Assembly (NCBI RefSeq): GCF_000762845.2
Contig: NZ_JRMQ02000002.1
Span: forward strand, 62,001 to 126,000
From: Helicobacter japonicus
Lineage (GTDB): Bacteria; Campylobacterota; Campylobacteria; Campylobacterales; Helicobacteraceae
DNA length: 64,000 nucleotides
Direction of reading: 5' to 3'
Shown here: one piece after another, positions 54,833-63,546 of the stretch
Layout of the letters: every line of letters starts with the position of its first letter
Position numbering within the stretch: position 1 is the stretch's first letter
Made by a program: the position numbers and the translations under genes
Notes under the pieces: model-generated
Seen by the model: only the letters and a program-made list of their open reading frames with translations
Told to the model about the DNA's origin: nothing
Database searches by the model: none

Positions 54833-55573
54833 ATGTTTAGTTTTTTAGAAAAAAATCCATTCTTTTTTACGGTTGCGTTTTTATTGGTTTTTTCTATTGC
54901 AGGGCTTGTAGAAGTTTTACCCGGCTTTGCAAAAAAAGCTCAACCTATAGAAGGTTTAAGACCTTATTCTTTACTTGAAACAGCAGGACGACAAGTTTAT
55001 ATAGCTGAAGGTTGCTATAATTGCCATTCACAGCTTATTCGACCTTTTAAAGCTGAAACAGACAGATATGGCTCATATAGTCTTAGTGGTGAATACGCCT
55101 ATGACAGACCATTCTTGTGGGGTTCAAAACGCACAGGACCAGATTTACACAGAGTGGGTGATAGCCGTAATGCAGTTGATTGGCACGATGGGCATATGAG
55201 AGATCCTAAATCTCGTGTACCAGGCTCGATTATGCCAGCTTATGAGCATCTCTATACAAAAAATGCTGATTTTGAGACTGCATTTGCAGAGGCTTACACA
55301 CAAAAAGTTGTATTTAATGTGCCTTATGATATAGAAGGTGGAGTGCAAATTGGTGCGCAATCTTATGAAAAAGGCAATCCTGATACACTTGCAAAAGCAA
55401 AAGAAATCTTTATGCAAGAGGCTAAGGCTGTTGTTGATGAAATGATAAGCCAAGATGTAAAAGACGCATTTGAAAAAGGTGAAGTAAAACAAATTGTAGC
55501 ACTTATCGCCTATATGAATAGTCTTGGACAATCTCGCCGTGCAGCGACACAATTATCACAGGCAGCACAATGA
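54833..55573 (+). CDS. ccoO: Cytochrome cbb3 oxidase subunit II
   Basis: Membrane-anchored monoheme cytochrome c passing electrons from CcoP to CcoN. One helix at about residues 10-27, then the heme site CYNCHSQLIRPF near 62 and RTGPDLHRVG near 98, with Met in SIMPAYEHL near 128 as probable axial ligand. The 246 residues are slightly longer than average owing to a segment around 150-210. GGAGG precedes the ATG; the stop overlaps a short upstream extension of ccoQ. Confidence 0.97.
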   Translation: MFSFLEKNPFFFTVAFLLVFSIAGLVEVLPGFAKKAQPIEGLRPYSLLETAGRQVYIAEGCYNCHSQLIRPFKAETDRYGSYSLSGEYAYDRPFLWGSKRTGPDLHRVGDSRNAVDWHDGHMRDPKSRVPGSIMPAYEHLYTKNADFETAFAEAYTQKVVFNVPYDIEGGVQIGAQSYEKGNPDTLAKAKEIFMQEAKAVVDEMISQDVKDAFEKGEVKQIVALIAYMNSLGQSRRAATQLSQAAQ

Positions 55574-55587
55574 TAGGAGAGTTCTTA

Positions 55588-55815
55588 ATGAGTTTTATCA
55601 TCAGCAATCAAAAAGAGATTTATCTCATCGTTACGCTTCTACTCGTAGCATTTTTGTATGGTTATGTTTATCATCTCTACTCCTCACAAGCTAAAGGCAA
55701 AAGGGATTATGAGAAATATGCCAATTTGGCATTAAATGATAATCTTGATGATGAACCCATTGAACCACGAAAACAAAAATCCAATAAAGGGGAACTAGAT
55801 GAATTGGTCAGATAA
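55588..55815 (+). CDS. ccoQ: Cytochrome cbb3 oxidase subunit CcoQ
   Basis: Small stabilising subunit of 75 residues with one membrane helix (about 10-28, YLIVTLLLVAFLYGYVYHLY) and a charged cytoplasmic tail. ATG 55588 is chosen because AGGAG lies 9 bases upstream; an ATG at 55570 overlapping the ccoO stop would add six residues that themselves encode the ribosome site. The 3' end overlaps ccoP by 17 bases. Confidence 0.88.
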   Translation: MSFIISNQKEIYLIVTLLLVAFLYGYVYHLYSSQAKGKRDYEKYANLALNDNLDDEPIEPRKQKSNKGELDELVR

Positions 55816-56665
55816 TATAACAACACTAGGGTTACTAGGTGCTTTTGTTATCTTGGTACTCACCATCTTTGTGATGGGGGTATATCTCAAAAAAATTAAA
55901 GATGGCAAAGCTGAAGGCGAAGATAGTGGCGAAAGCTGGGATGGAATTGGCGAGCAAACAAATAACCTTCCTGTTGGCTGGGCTGCTTGCTTTCTAGGTG
56001 TGCTCATTTGGGGCTTTTGGTATATCTTTTTAGGTTACCCACTTAATGCATATTCACAAATTGGCGAATACAACCAAGAGGTTCAAAATTACAATGAAAA
56101 ATATGCTTCTACTTGGGCGAATCTCGACCAAAATGGCTTAAAAGATATGGGACAAAGCATTTTCTTGGTGCAATGCTCACAATGCCACGGAATTACAGCA
56201 GAGGGTATGGACGGAAAAGCACAAGATCTCACAAAATGGGCTAAAGAAGCTGGTATCATTGATGTAATTAAAAATGGTAGCAAGGGACTAGACTATATTG
56301 CAGGTGAAATGGCTCCTATTGAAATGAGTGATAGTGATGCAAAAGCCATAGCAGCTTATGTTATGCAAGATATTTCAAGTGTAAAACACACAAACTATCC
56401 ACTTGAAGTTGATAAAGGCAAGCAGCTCTTTGCAGAACATTGTGCAGCTTGTCACGGAGACGAAGGCAAAGGTAATGGAGGCGGACTTGATGGTTTTGCT
56501 CCAGATTTGAGCAAATACGGTGCAACAAGCTTTCTTGCAGAAGTGCTACAAAAGGGTAAAAAAGGCGTTATTGGTATTATGCCTTCATTTGAATACGCTA
56601 ATTTTGCACCAAGTCAAAAAGAAGCACTTAACGAATATATTCGTTCTTTAGATTCTGCAGAATAA
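55799..56665 (+). CDS. ccoP: Cytochrome cbb3 oxidase diheme subunit III
   Basis: Diheme cytochrome c receiving electrons from the bc1 complex or soluble cytochromes. Two helices near 10-30 and 60-80 (WAACFLGVLIWGFWYIFLGYP), then heme sites CSQCHG near 124 and CAACHG near 218, each with a downstream Met (GEMAPIEMS, IGIMPSFEY). Length 288 is typical. It starts inside ccoQ, with AAAGGGG as ribosome site. Confidence 0.97.
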   Translation: MNWSDNITTLGLLGAFVILVLTIFVMGVYLKKIKDGKAEGEDSGESWDGIGEQTNNLPVGWAACFLGVLIWGFWYIFLGYPLNAYSQIGEYNQEVQNYNEKYASTWANLDQNGLKDMGQSIFLVQCSQCHGITAEGMDGKAQDLTKWAKEAGIIDVIKNGSKGLDYIAGEMAPIEMSDSDAKAIAAYVMQDISSVKHTNYPLEVDKGKQLFAEHCAACHGDEGKGNGGGLDGFAPDLSKYGATSFLAEVLQKGKKGVIGIMPSFEYANFAPSQKEALNEYIRSLDSAE

Positions 56666-56675
56666 GGAGGATGGT

Positions 56676-56876
56676 ATGAATGGTTTATTTGGATTAAATG
56701 GCTTAACAGGCTTTATTATAGCAGTGGTACTATTGCTTAGCATCGTTGCAGGATTAGGCACTTGTGCTATCCTCACACAACAAAGTGTAGCAACATCATA
56801 CTACAAAATTGAACACGTAGATTCAATCAAGCAAATCAGCACCGATAATGCTGAATATCGCAAAAGCACAAATTAG
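56676..56876 (+). CDS. DUF4006-family small membrane protein
   Basis: A 66-residue protein with one helix at about residues 10-34 (GFIIAVVLLLSIVAGLGTCAIL) and a polar tail. It corresponds to the DUF4006 family found directly after ccoP in Campylobacterota. A role in cbb3 oxidase assembly or stability is inferred from position alone. AAGGAGG precedes the ATG. Confidence 0.8.
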   Translation: MNGLFGLNGLTGFIIAVVLLLSIVAGLGTCAILTQQSVATSYYKIEHVDSIKQISTDNAEYRKSTN

Positions 56877-56885
56877 GAGGTTAGT

Positions 56886-56993
56886 ATGAAACTTACGCTT
56901 ATTGAAAAGATACTTGGAACGTTGATTGTCATTACTATCATTACAACAATCATCATTCCTTTTATTCCTAACTTCTTCTTGCATTTGGTTTAA
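56886..56993 (+). CDS. 35-residue membrane peptide in the cco operon
   Basis: Open frame with ATG 56886 and TAA 56991, preceded by a strong TTAGGAGG six bases upstream. The sequence begins MKLTLIEKILGTLIVI and is then almost wholly hydrophobic (Ile/Thr/Phe), predicting a single transmembrane helix. Spacing of nine bases after the DUF4006 gene, and four bases before the next ATG, supports a real translated gene. No family recognised; likely an oxidase accessory peptide. Confidence 0.62.
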   Translation: MKLTLIEKILGTLIVITIITTIIIPFIPNFFLHLV

Positions 56994-56996
56994 CAA

Positions 56997-57659
56997 ATGC
57001 CTCACTTATTTAAGAGGCTAGTTTTAGCTAGCCTCTTTTTTTATATCTCTTTTTTGTGTGCAGATAAGCTAGATTCCCAAATGTCTTATGTTTCCGACAA
57101 TCGTGATTGGCTTTTAGTTCCAAAAAGTGTAGAATTTGTGGAGATTCTCTCAAATGAGCTTTTCTCAAAAACGGGTTATTCATTGTATGTAGCCGTTGTT
57201 GATAAAACCCCAGAATCTCAACAAAATATCACTGATAAAACATTACCACCCAAAGAATTGGCAAAACTTAGACGCACTCAATACAAAGATTCTCTTTTGC
57301 AACATCTAAAAACGCCATATACACTTATTTTCTTTATGAGAAATGATGAGAAAATGGGTATTGTCAGCTCCGAACCTCATAAATATTTTGATGAAGACAA
57401 AGTATATTTTGAATATATGGTGCCGCTTTTACCAAAACAAAAAGATGAGGCACTCTCGCCCCAACTTGTATCGGCTGTTGTCCTTAATGGCTATGCACAA
57501 GCAGCCGATATGATTGCCGAACATTTTAATGTGAATCTTGAAAACAATATGTCTGTAGATGAAAGTGGGGGTAGAGATTTTGTGCGATTTAGTATGTATG
57601 CTATGCTCCTCATTATGTTTGGCATCATTGGCATTATTTATCTCACACGCAAGAAATAG
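56997..57659 (+). CDS. Exported TPM-like membrane protein
   Basis: 220 residues with an N-terminal signal peptide (about 1-21, RLVLASLFFYISFLCA), a soluble domain facing the periplasm (DWLLVPKSVEFVEILSN, SLYVAVVDKT, YTLIFFMRND) that resembles the TPM domain of YgcG-type proteins, and a C-terminal helix (about 195-215) with a Lys-rich end. No ribosome site precedes the ATG, so translation likely depends on coupling with the 35-residue gene. A strong terminator hairpin is embedded in its codons 6-15. Function unknown. Confidence 0.7.
   Translation: MPHLFKRLVLASLFFYISFLCADKLDSQMSYVSDNRDWLLVPKSVEFVEILSNELFSKTGYSLYVAVVDKTPESQQNITDKTLPPKELAKLRRTQYKDSLLQHLKTPYTLIFFMRNDEKMGIVSSEPHKYFDEDKVYFEYMVPLLPKQKDEALSPQLVSAVVLNGYAQAADMIAEHFNVNLENNMSVDESGGRDFVRFSMYAMLLIMFGIIGIIYLTRKK
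57012..57042 (+). terminator. Intrinsic terminator inside a signal-peptide coding region
   Basis: Perfect 10-bp stem, arms 57012-57021 and 57028-57037, 6-base loop, followed by a T-run to 57042. It lies 15 bases after the ATG of the TPM-like gene and 19 bases after the 35-residue gene. It would end most ccoNOQP transcripts unless ribosomes disrupt it. Confidence 0.85.
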
Positions 57660-57675
57660 TCATTAAGGAGTAAAA

Positions 57676-58320
57676 ATGAAAGAAAAGAATTATTGGCCCC
57701 ACGCTATTATAGGTGTGCTGCTTTTTGGTGTATTTATGGTAAGTGTATCTATCACTATTGCAATGAAAAATCCTATCCAAGATGAAAATACCTATTTTGC
57801 AAAAAAGCGTATTGTAGATGAGAATATTAATGAAATCATTAAAGAACAAACTCTCTTTAACAGCATTTATGATTACAAGATTTGGCTAAGTGATGAAAAA
57901 GGAATATATGCTAATAACAGCTTTGTTTTTCCATATTATACCCCAGCTAATCGTCCTGATATAAAAGCCAAGATACCAACAAGCATTATCTCTCCCAATG
58001 GGGTAAAGCTACATATAGACCTTCAGCGCAAGATTCTTCCAGATGATTATAAAATTGATAAAATACAGCTTTTTTTAGATTCTATGCACGAAGCAAATAA
58101 GATTCAAGATTTAGGTGAGCTAAGACCTTTAAATCTTGATAGAATTCATAATGATGCACTTTGGGAAAGTGAGATTCTTAACAATCTTCCTTTGGGGCGA
58201 TGGAAATTTGTGCTTGAAATATCTTATAGCAGAATAGAAAAATATGTTACACCAATACAAAAAGCATATTTTGAATGTCAAGTCTTTATTAAAGACACAC
58301 AACATTTAGAGTCAAAATGA
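57676..58320 (+). CDS. FixH/CcoH-like cbb3 oxidase assembly protein
   Basis: N-terminal cytoplasmic stub KEKNYWPHAIIGVLLFG with one membrane helix (about 8-29) followed by AMKNP and an exported domain. This WP...-helix-NP pattern is the FixH signature; FixH/CcoH helps mature the cbb3 complex. The C-terminal domain (about 50-214) is larger than in Proteobacteria. AAGGAG precedes the ATG, and the stop overlaps the next gene by ATGA. Position after ccoNOQP supports the call. Confidence 0.72.
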   Translation: MKEKNYWPHAIIGVLLFGVFMVSVSITIAMKNPIQDENTYFAKKRIVDENINEIIKEQTLFNSIYDYKIWLSDEKGIYANNSFVFPYYTPANRPDIKAKIPTSIISPNGVKLHIDLQRKILPDDYKIDKIQLFLDSMHEANKIQDLGELRPLNLDRIHNDALWESEILNNLPLGRWKFVLEISYSRIEKYVTPIQKAYFECQVFIKDTQHLESK

Positions 58321-58616
58321 TCAAGCAACCTCAAAATTCACATCAAGCTTTTATGCTTCTTGATGCAGTTATGGGGATTTGTATTTGTGCAAGTGCTTTT
58401 GGGCTTGCCTTTAGCTTTCTCTACACATTTACAGCCCCAAAATCACCAACAACTTATGCAACCTACAAGCAGCTTTTTCTCGCTCCCACACATACGCTTA
58501 CAAGCATTAGTCCGTATTCTCAACCTCATCTTGTCTATGAAGTTTTAGAACAAAGCTACACGATTCCCTCCACACTTGAAACATTACGATTTTATACACC
58601 CAATGCTCTACGCTAA
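58317..58616 (+). CDS. Pseudopilin-like protein (GspI-like)
   Basis: 99 residues. The leader reads NSHQA|FMLLDAVMGICI, with Asp in place of the usual Glu +5, then a hydrophobic helix to about residue 38 and a short globular remainder. Small size and position before a GspJ-like and a GspK-like gene suggest a minor pseudopilin of the I type. It overlaps the FixH-like gene by four bases and the next gene by one. Confidence 0.6.
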   Translation: MIKQPQNSHQAFMLLDAVMGICICASAFGLAFSFLYTFTAPKSPTTYATYKQLFLAPTHTLTSISPYSQPHLVYEVLEQSYTIPSTLETLRFYTPNALR

Positions 58617-59362
58617 TGCCTACATATCGCCAATCACACAATGCCTTTTCACTTTTTGAAGCGATTGTATGCATTATCATTTTAGGTGTTATTGGTATTA
58701 TTTGTAGCTCTATGCTTTTACAAATCAGCAAAAATATCTCCTATACAAAAGCCATAAGCGATTCTAGTCCATACATTGCTCTACTTAAAATTGAAAATAT
58801 TTTGCAATACGCCATTATAGAATCCCTACAATCAAATGGGGCACCTCTTAACGCTCCTAGCTCCAATATCAGCTTTTCAAGCCTACAAGAATCTTTGCTT
58901 TTTGGAGGTGGAGTGAAAAATAGTCTTCAAGAAGTGCAAAATGATACACTTTTGCCCACTTTATCACTTGTCATAGATTCACATTACGATGAAATATTAT
59001 ATTTTAAACCACTCAAAGGTTGGCAAACTTCACAAAAGGCATATCTCATTACCCAGCCTAGAGAATCCTTTAAACCCTATTCTATTGCGCGTATTCACGA
59101 TGATATTATCTATCTTGATAGGAAGCCTTTGCACTCACCTCACCTCATTCTTCCTATACAGAACCACACACTTACGCTACACGATAACATTCTATGGCTT
59201 GATAATGCACCGCTTATAAATGATGTATCCTCTTTTATTATTACGCCAATCTCCTCCACACAAGGCACTTTCCTTGAAATGCAACTTTGTGTAAAAGCCC
59301 CGATAAAAAATCATTGTGAAAATGGTGGTGTATGGCTTGATGAGATTGTAGTATGGCAATAA
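58616..59362 (+). CDS. Pseudopilin-like protein (GspJ-like)
   Basis: 248 residues. Leader YRQSHNA|FSLFEAIVCIIILG has Ala-Phe cleavage site and Glu +5, followed by a typical pilin helix to about residue 38. The C-terminal domain is long, as in GspJ, with a Cys pair near the end (QLCVKAP, NHCENG). Starts on the last base of the preceding gene; a minor pseudopilin priming assembly is inferred. Confidence 0.7.
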   Translation: MPTYRQSHNAFSLFEAIVCIIILGVIGIICSSMLLQISKNISYTKAISDSSPYIALLKIENILQYAIIESLQSNGAPLNAPSSNISFSSLQESLLFGGGVKNSLQEVQNDTLLPTLSLVIDSHYDEILYFKPLKGWQTSQKAYLITQPRESFKPYSIARIHDDIIYLDRKPLHSPHLILPIQNHTLTLHDNILWLDNAPLINDVSSFIITPISSTQGTFLEMQLCVKAPIKNHCENGGVWLDEIVVWQ

Positions 59363-59772
59363 TGCAACCTACAACGCACAAGAGACACTCCCCTAAAATG
59401 CGTGGTGGATTCTATCTTGTTTATGCAATTTTATTTATCCTCTCTATTGGGCTTGCTTGCGGATTCTACCTCAATCAATCCTATCAACGCTCCTATACCC
59501 ATAACACGCTCCACGCTAAAGTTCAACTCCAACTCTACGCACGCTCTCTCAAAAATATGATTATGCTATGCCTTAGAGAACGCGACTTTGGAAGCTGCCA
59601 GAATCAAGAATTTTACTTGCCACAAAACTATCATTTCCGCACTGCCCTCACCAAACTTGATACTCAAAGCATACTCCTTGATATACACGGCTCTATCTTA
59701 CACCCTTCAAGTAGCAATACCTTACGCGTTACAAAACGTTATGTCGTATTTATACCCACCAACTCCCCTTAA
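59353..59772 (+). CDS. Pseudopilin-like protein without Glu +5 (GspK/PilX-like)
   Basis: 139 residues. Leader KMRGG|FYLVYAILFILSIGL has a Gly-Phe site but Tyr/Ala where Glu +5 is expected, the feature of tip pseudopilins of the GspK class, followed by a hydrophobic helix. The soluble part is short (about 95 residues) with a Cys pair (CLRERDFGSCQ). ATG 59353 overlaps the previous gene; ATG 59362 in a TAATG junction is an equally good start. Last gene of the cco-pseudopilin run, converging on the lactate dehydrogenase gene. Confidence 0.62.
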   Translation: MAIMQPTTHKRHSPKMRGGFYLVYAILFILSIGLACGFYLNQSYQRSYTHNTLHAKVQLQLYARSLKNMIMLCLRERDFGSCQNQEFYLPQNYHFRTALTKLDTQSILLDIHGSILHPSSSNTLRVTKRYVVFIPTNSP

Positions 59773-59791
59773 AATCTAAAATACCTAGATT

Positions 59792-62746
59792 CTAAGATTT
59801 TGCACTACTCACTTCATCGACCAAATACAGCAGATTCTGCCATACAATATCAGTTTTGTCATTTAAGCCAATCTCACAAGTGCTTGAGCTTGCAAATCCG
59901 CGTTTAATACCCTTAGATTGCAATGTGCTTTTATGTTTATCTGCATAAAATATCTGTAATTCTCTCAATGCGCTCTCATTGAGTTCAGGACACATAAAAC
60001 CCTTATTTCCTGCAAAACCACAACATTGTGTCTTGCTATGTGTAATCACCTCACCGCTCACACAAGCTTTTGCAATATTTTCTAGCACACCATTCCACTT
60101 GCCTTTTTTAGTCGCGCACATTGCATAAAAAGCAATATCCTCATCTTTAGGTGTGATATTAAGCCTCTCTAATAACACAGATTCTACATATTGAGGCATA
60201 TCATAAATTTTTAGCTTAGAATCTACTGCAATGGTGCGCACATACTGCATTATTTCATAGCTACACGCACTATGGTCGCATACTATGGCAACTTCACCAT
60301 CTTTTTGCATAGCTTGAAATGTATGGCAAAGCTCCTGTGCCTTATGTAACGCACTTTCCTTATAGTCTTTATACGCCTTGCCACAGCATAGATTGCGTAA
60401 ATTGCGCGGATATATCACGCTCACATTTGCTTTTTTACACACAGATTCAAATACTTCTTGCAAACTGCGCTTATCAAGGGCTTTTTTGCTTGGAGCAAAG
60501 GCACGATTGATACAAGTGCTAAAATAAATTACTTTCTCCACTTTTAATGTTGTTTTTTCATCTTGCTTTATCATTTTAGATTTCAAAGCATAATGATTAG
60601 CTTGGGGAAATGCTTTTGGCACATAAGGAGTATGCAAATTCCTGTGTGCCTTTAAACTCAAATCACTTATCACATTCGCACCAAAGGCAGAAAAAAGCGC
60701 ATTATTCAAGCTAATGCCACTTTTAAGTATCTCTATCGTTGAGGCAAAATGCTTACTTGTTTGATTTGCTATAAATGTGCCAAAAGCCCCAGATTCAGCA
60801 TTATGTGTAACCAAAGGTTTAAGTTCTAAGGCTATGCGTGATGTATCAATCTCTAGCGGACAAAGTGTAGCACACATTGAACAAGTCGCGCAAGTCTCGA
60901 CACCATAGTATTTATAGCCTTGTTTAAGTTCATTGAGTATCTCCTCTTGCTCCGCATTCCTATTTGTGATATTTTCAAGTCTCTGTATTTCTTTACGCAC
61001 GGCGATACGTTGTCGCGGTGTGAGAGTAAGCTCCTTGCTCGGGCATACCTTTTCACAGAATCCACATTCCATACATTGATTGATAAAATCCTCTACCTGT
61101 GTAGAATCTTTAAGATTCTGTAAATGAATTTGAGGATTATTAGAAATAATTACATCGGGATTGATAAGCCCCTGTGGATCAAAAATATGCTTGATATGAC
61201 AATTTATCTCATAAGCCTTTGCTCCCCATTCTTTCTCCACAAATGGTGCAACCATTCTTCCCGTGCCGTGTTCTGCCTTTGTGCTTCCTTTAAGTGCTAA
61301 CACGCTCTCTACCATAGCTTCCATAAATGCACCAAATCGCTCACCTTCACTCTTTTGCCCCAAATGTGGTGTTATGATAAAATGCACATTCCCTGAAAGT
61401 GCGTGTCCAAAGATAATACCCTCATATTTAAATTTTTCAAAAAGTCGTGTAATTTTTTCAATCCCTTTAGCAAAAGATTCTATAGGAAAACAAATATCTT
61501 CAGTGATAACAATACTCCCGCTTGGGCGCAAACTTGCAGAAAGAGGCAAAAGAGCTTTGCGGATTTTCCACCAAGAATCCATTTCTTTCGCATCACTACT
61601 AAAATGTGTTCCAAAAAGGCTAGGGGCTTCACTCAACAAATTACTAATAAAACTGATTTTAGATTCTAATCCCTTTTTTGTATTATCATCTAATTGCACC
61701 AAAAGCGCACATTGTCCTTTTTTAATACTATTAAGTTCTTTTGGTGCGCCCTCCAAACCTTTAGCCGATTTTAAACACGCATAGTCCATAATCTCTGCCG
61801 CACTTACCTTATCATCATTTTTTGCAAGAATTTGCACCGCTTTTGCTGCAGAATTTAATTCTGCATAAAAAAGTAAAGCGCACGCCTTAAAGGCATTATC
61901 TGGCACACACTCATACTCTACCCTTGATATAAAGCCTAAAGTCCCTTCTGCTCCTATAAAAATGTGATTTAAAATATCTTTTATAGAACCAAAATCAAGC
62001 AAGGCGTTGATACTATAGCCTGTAGTATTTTTAATAGCAAACTTACGCTCAATAAGCTTACAGAGATTCTTATCTTTTAGAATCTTTTCTCTTAAAGCTA
62101 AGAGTGCATCTGCTTTATCCTTATGAAATTGCAAAAAAGAATGTATATCTTCGCTTTTTTTTGCTCCCTCACTCGTATCAAGCACAAAGCCGTTGTGAAG
62201 TATTACACGCACAGATTTAATTGTGTTGTAGCTATTTTGCTTCACACCACAACACATACCGCTTGAATTATTAGAAAAAATCCCACCAATCATTGCGTTA
62301 TTAATAGTCGCTGGATCTGGTCCAATTTTTTTACCAAATGGCTTTAGGGCATCATTTGCTTCACTCCCTATCACACCACATTCACAAAAAATACTTTCTG
62401 CATCAGGACTTATGTGTATATCCTGCCACCTCGCATTTGCCAAAACAAGCACAGATTCACTACAAGCCTGCCCACTTAAGCTTGTTCCTGCTGCTCTAAA
62501 CGTAAGTGGTGCATTATATTTATCACTCAAAGCAAAAAGCTTGATAATCTCATTTTCATCAAATGCTCTCACAACCACGCGTGGCACATACGCATAACAA
62601 GAAGCATCAATACCATAGGCAAAGCGATGCAGATAATCTGTATAGATTCTCTCCTTGAAAATAGGAGTTGCTTCACGCACAAAGCCATCAAAATCTGGCA
62701 CTTTATAGGAATCCTGCATCTCAAGCATTTGCGTATCTTTTGTCAT
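59792..62746 (-). CDS. FAD/Fe-S oxidoreductase, D-lactate dehydrogenase type
   Basis: Fused GlcD/GlcF-like protein of 984 residues that probably oxidises D-lactate to pyruvate and feeds quinone. The FAD domain has GTSLSGQA near 85, CGVIGSEAND near 120 and GPDPATINNAMIGGIFSNNSSG near 143; an FAD-linked oxidase C domain ends in KAEHGTGRMVAP near 495. Two 4Fe-4S sites follow, CMECGFCEKVCP near 558 and CATCSMCATLCP near 630, then CCG-type domains (LRNLCCGKAY near 810, KTQCCGFAGN near 935). ATG 62746 follows AAGGAT. H. pylori and C. jejuni have similar proteins. Confidence 0.9.
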   Translation of the reverse strand: MTKDTQMLEMQDSYKVPDFDGFVREATPIFKERIYTDYLHRFAYGIDASCYAYVPRVVVRAFDENEIIKLFALSDKYNAPLTFRAAGTSLSGQACSESVLVLANARWQDIHISPDAESIFCECGVIGSEANDALKPFGKKIGPDPATINNAMIGGIFSNNSSGMCCGVKQNSYNTIKSVRVILHNGFVLDTSEGAKKSEDIHSFLQFHKDKADALLALREKILKDKNLCKLIERKFAIKNTTGYSINALLDFGSIKDILNHIFIGAEGTLGFISRVEYECVPDNAFKACALLFYAELNSAAKAVQILAKNDDKVSAAEIMDYACLKSAKGLEGAPKELNSIKKGQCALLVQLDDNTKKGLESKISFISNLLSEAPSLFGTHFSSDAKEMDSWWKIRKALLPLSASLRPSGSIVITEDICFPIESFAKGIEKITRLFEKFKYEGIIFGHALSGNVHFIITPHLGQKSEGERFGAFMEAMVESVLALKGSTKAEHGTGRMVAPFVEKEWGAKAYEINCHIKHIFDPQGLINPDVIISNNPQIHLQNLKDSTQVEDFINQCMECGFCEKVCPSKELTLTPRQRIAVRKEIQRLENITNRNAEQEEILNELKQGYKYYGVETCATCSMCATLCPLEIDTSRIALELKPLVTHNAESGAFGTFIANQTSKHFASTIEILKSGISLNNALFSAFGANVISDLSLKAHRNLHTPYVPKAFPQANHYALKSKMIKQDEKTTLKVEKVIYFSTCINRAFAPSKKALDKRSLQEVFESVCKKANVSVIYPRNLRNLCCGKAYKDYKESALHKAQELCHTFQAMQKDGEVAIVCDHSACSYEIMQYVRTIAVDSKLKIYDMPQYVESVLLERLNITPKDEDIAFYAMCATKKGKWNGVLENIAKACVSGEVITHSKTQCCGFAGNKGFMCPELNESALRELQIFYADKHKSTLQSKGIKRGFASSSTCEIGLNDKTDIVWQNLLYLVDEVSSAKS

Positions 62747-62788
62747 TATCTTATCCTTTCTCACAAACTTTATACATTATAGCAAAGC

Positions 62789-63517
62789 CTAGCCCCTCAC
62801 ATCAAGTAAAGCTTCCTTATATTCATAAAGTGGTATAAGATGTGTATCTATAACAATTTTTCCTACTTTGAATCCGCGAAGTGAAGTAAGATTGCGTTCC
62901 AACAAAGACTTTGTGCTTTCATATAAAACTTTTAGCTCTAAAGTATTGCCATCTTTATATACACCAATTTCACCCTCTACAATCCCTAAAATAGGCATTA
63001 TAGCACTAAAGCGAACTTTGTTTGTGCCACTTTTTTTCATTTGTAGCACCTCATCTTTTTCACTAATCACAAGGCTAAGCACACCTTGCTTTAATCCAAG
63101 CAAAAGATTGCCTAAAAATATAAACTCCTCTCTGCTGCTTGAATCTGCAAGCTTATGTGTCAAAAACTCCTTAAAACCTTCAAACATATCTTGTTGTTCC
63201 CCCATTTCCTGCAAATTTTGAAGAGAAAATTTTAAAGGTGCATTATGAAACATTTCTATAATTTTAGGTTGAGCAATGAGATTCTTTAATGCAATATGTC
63301 CAAGTGAGCTACGTCCCATCTCACCCCAATATCGCTCTCCCACATTGAGCTGTTTTTGACTTCTAGTTTCAATTTTTTGTGCCCCAATCTGCAAGAGATA
63401 CATATCACCTTTTAATTTTGCAAGCACTTTGATGAGCATAGGCAAAGAAGCATTATAGGTCGTGGGTGTTTGTGCATTTTTAAGCGTAGCGGCAATTTTT
63501 TGAAGCCCACTTAACAT
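62789..63517 (-). CDS. Hypothetical protein with FliK-like C-terminal segment
   Basis: 242 residues, soluble, with no signal peptide. Residues about 165-225 (ILGIVEGEIGVYKDGNTLELKV then ESTKSLLERNLTSLRGFKVG) follow the pattern of the Flg_hook domain of hook-length control proteins: an LG-x-VE start, a strand-rich middle and LE-x-NL-x-x-LR. The N-terminus resembles the beta-rich start of FliK-related proteins of unclear function. The match is from memory and weak. It begins 29 bases after coaBC ends and precedes the lactate dehydrogenase gene on the same strand. Confidence 0.5.
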   Translation of the reverse strand: MLSGLQKIAATLKNAQTPTTYNASLPMLIKVLAKLKGDMYLLQIGAQKIETRSQKQLNVGERYWGEMGRSSLGHIALKNLIAQPKIIEMFHNAPLKFSLQNLQEMGEQQDMFEGFKEFLTHKLADSSSREEFIFLGNLLLGLKQGVLSLVISEKDEVLQMKKSGTNKVRFSAIMPILGIVEGEIGVYKDGNTLELKVLYESTKSLLERNLTSLRGFKVGKIVIDTHLIPLYEYKEALLDVRG

Positions 63518-63546
63518 AGAACCTAACCTCTTATGCTTTTTAACTT

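Noticed and set aside
61263-61784. 173-codon plus-strand open frame inside the lactate dehydrogenase gene
   Set aside because: Antisense shadow of a conserved catalytic region.
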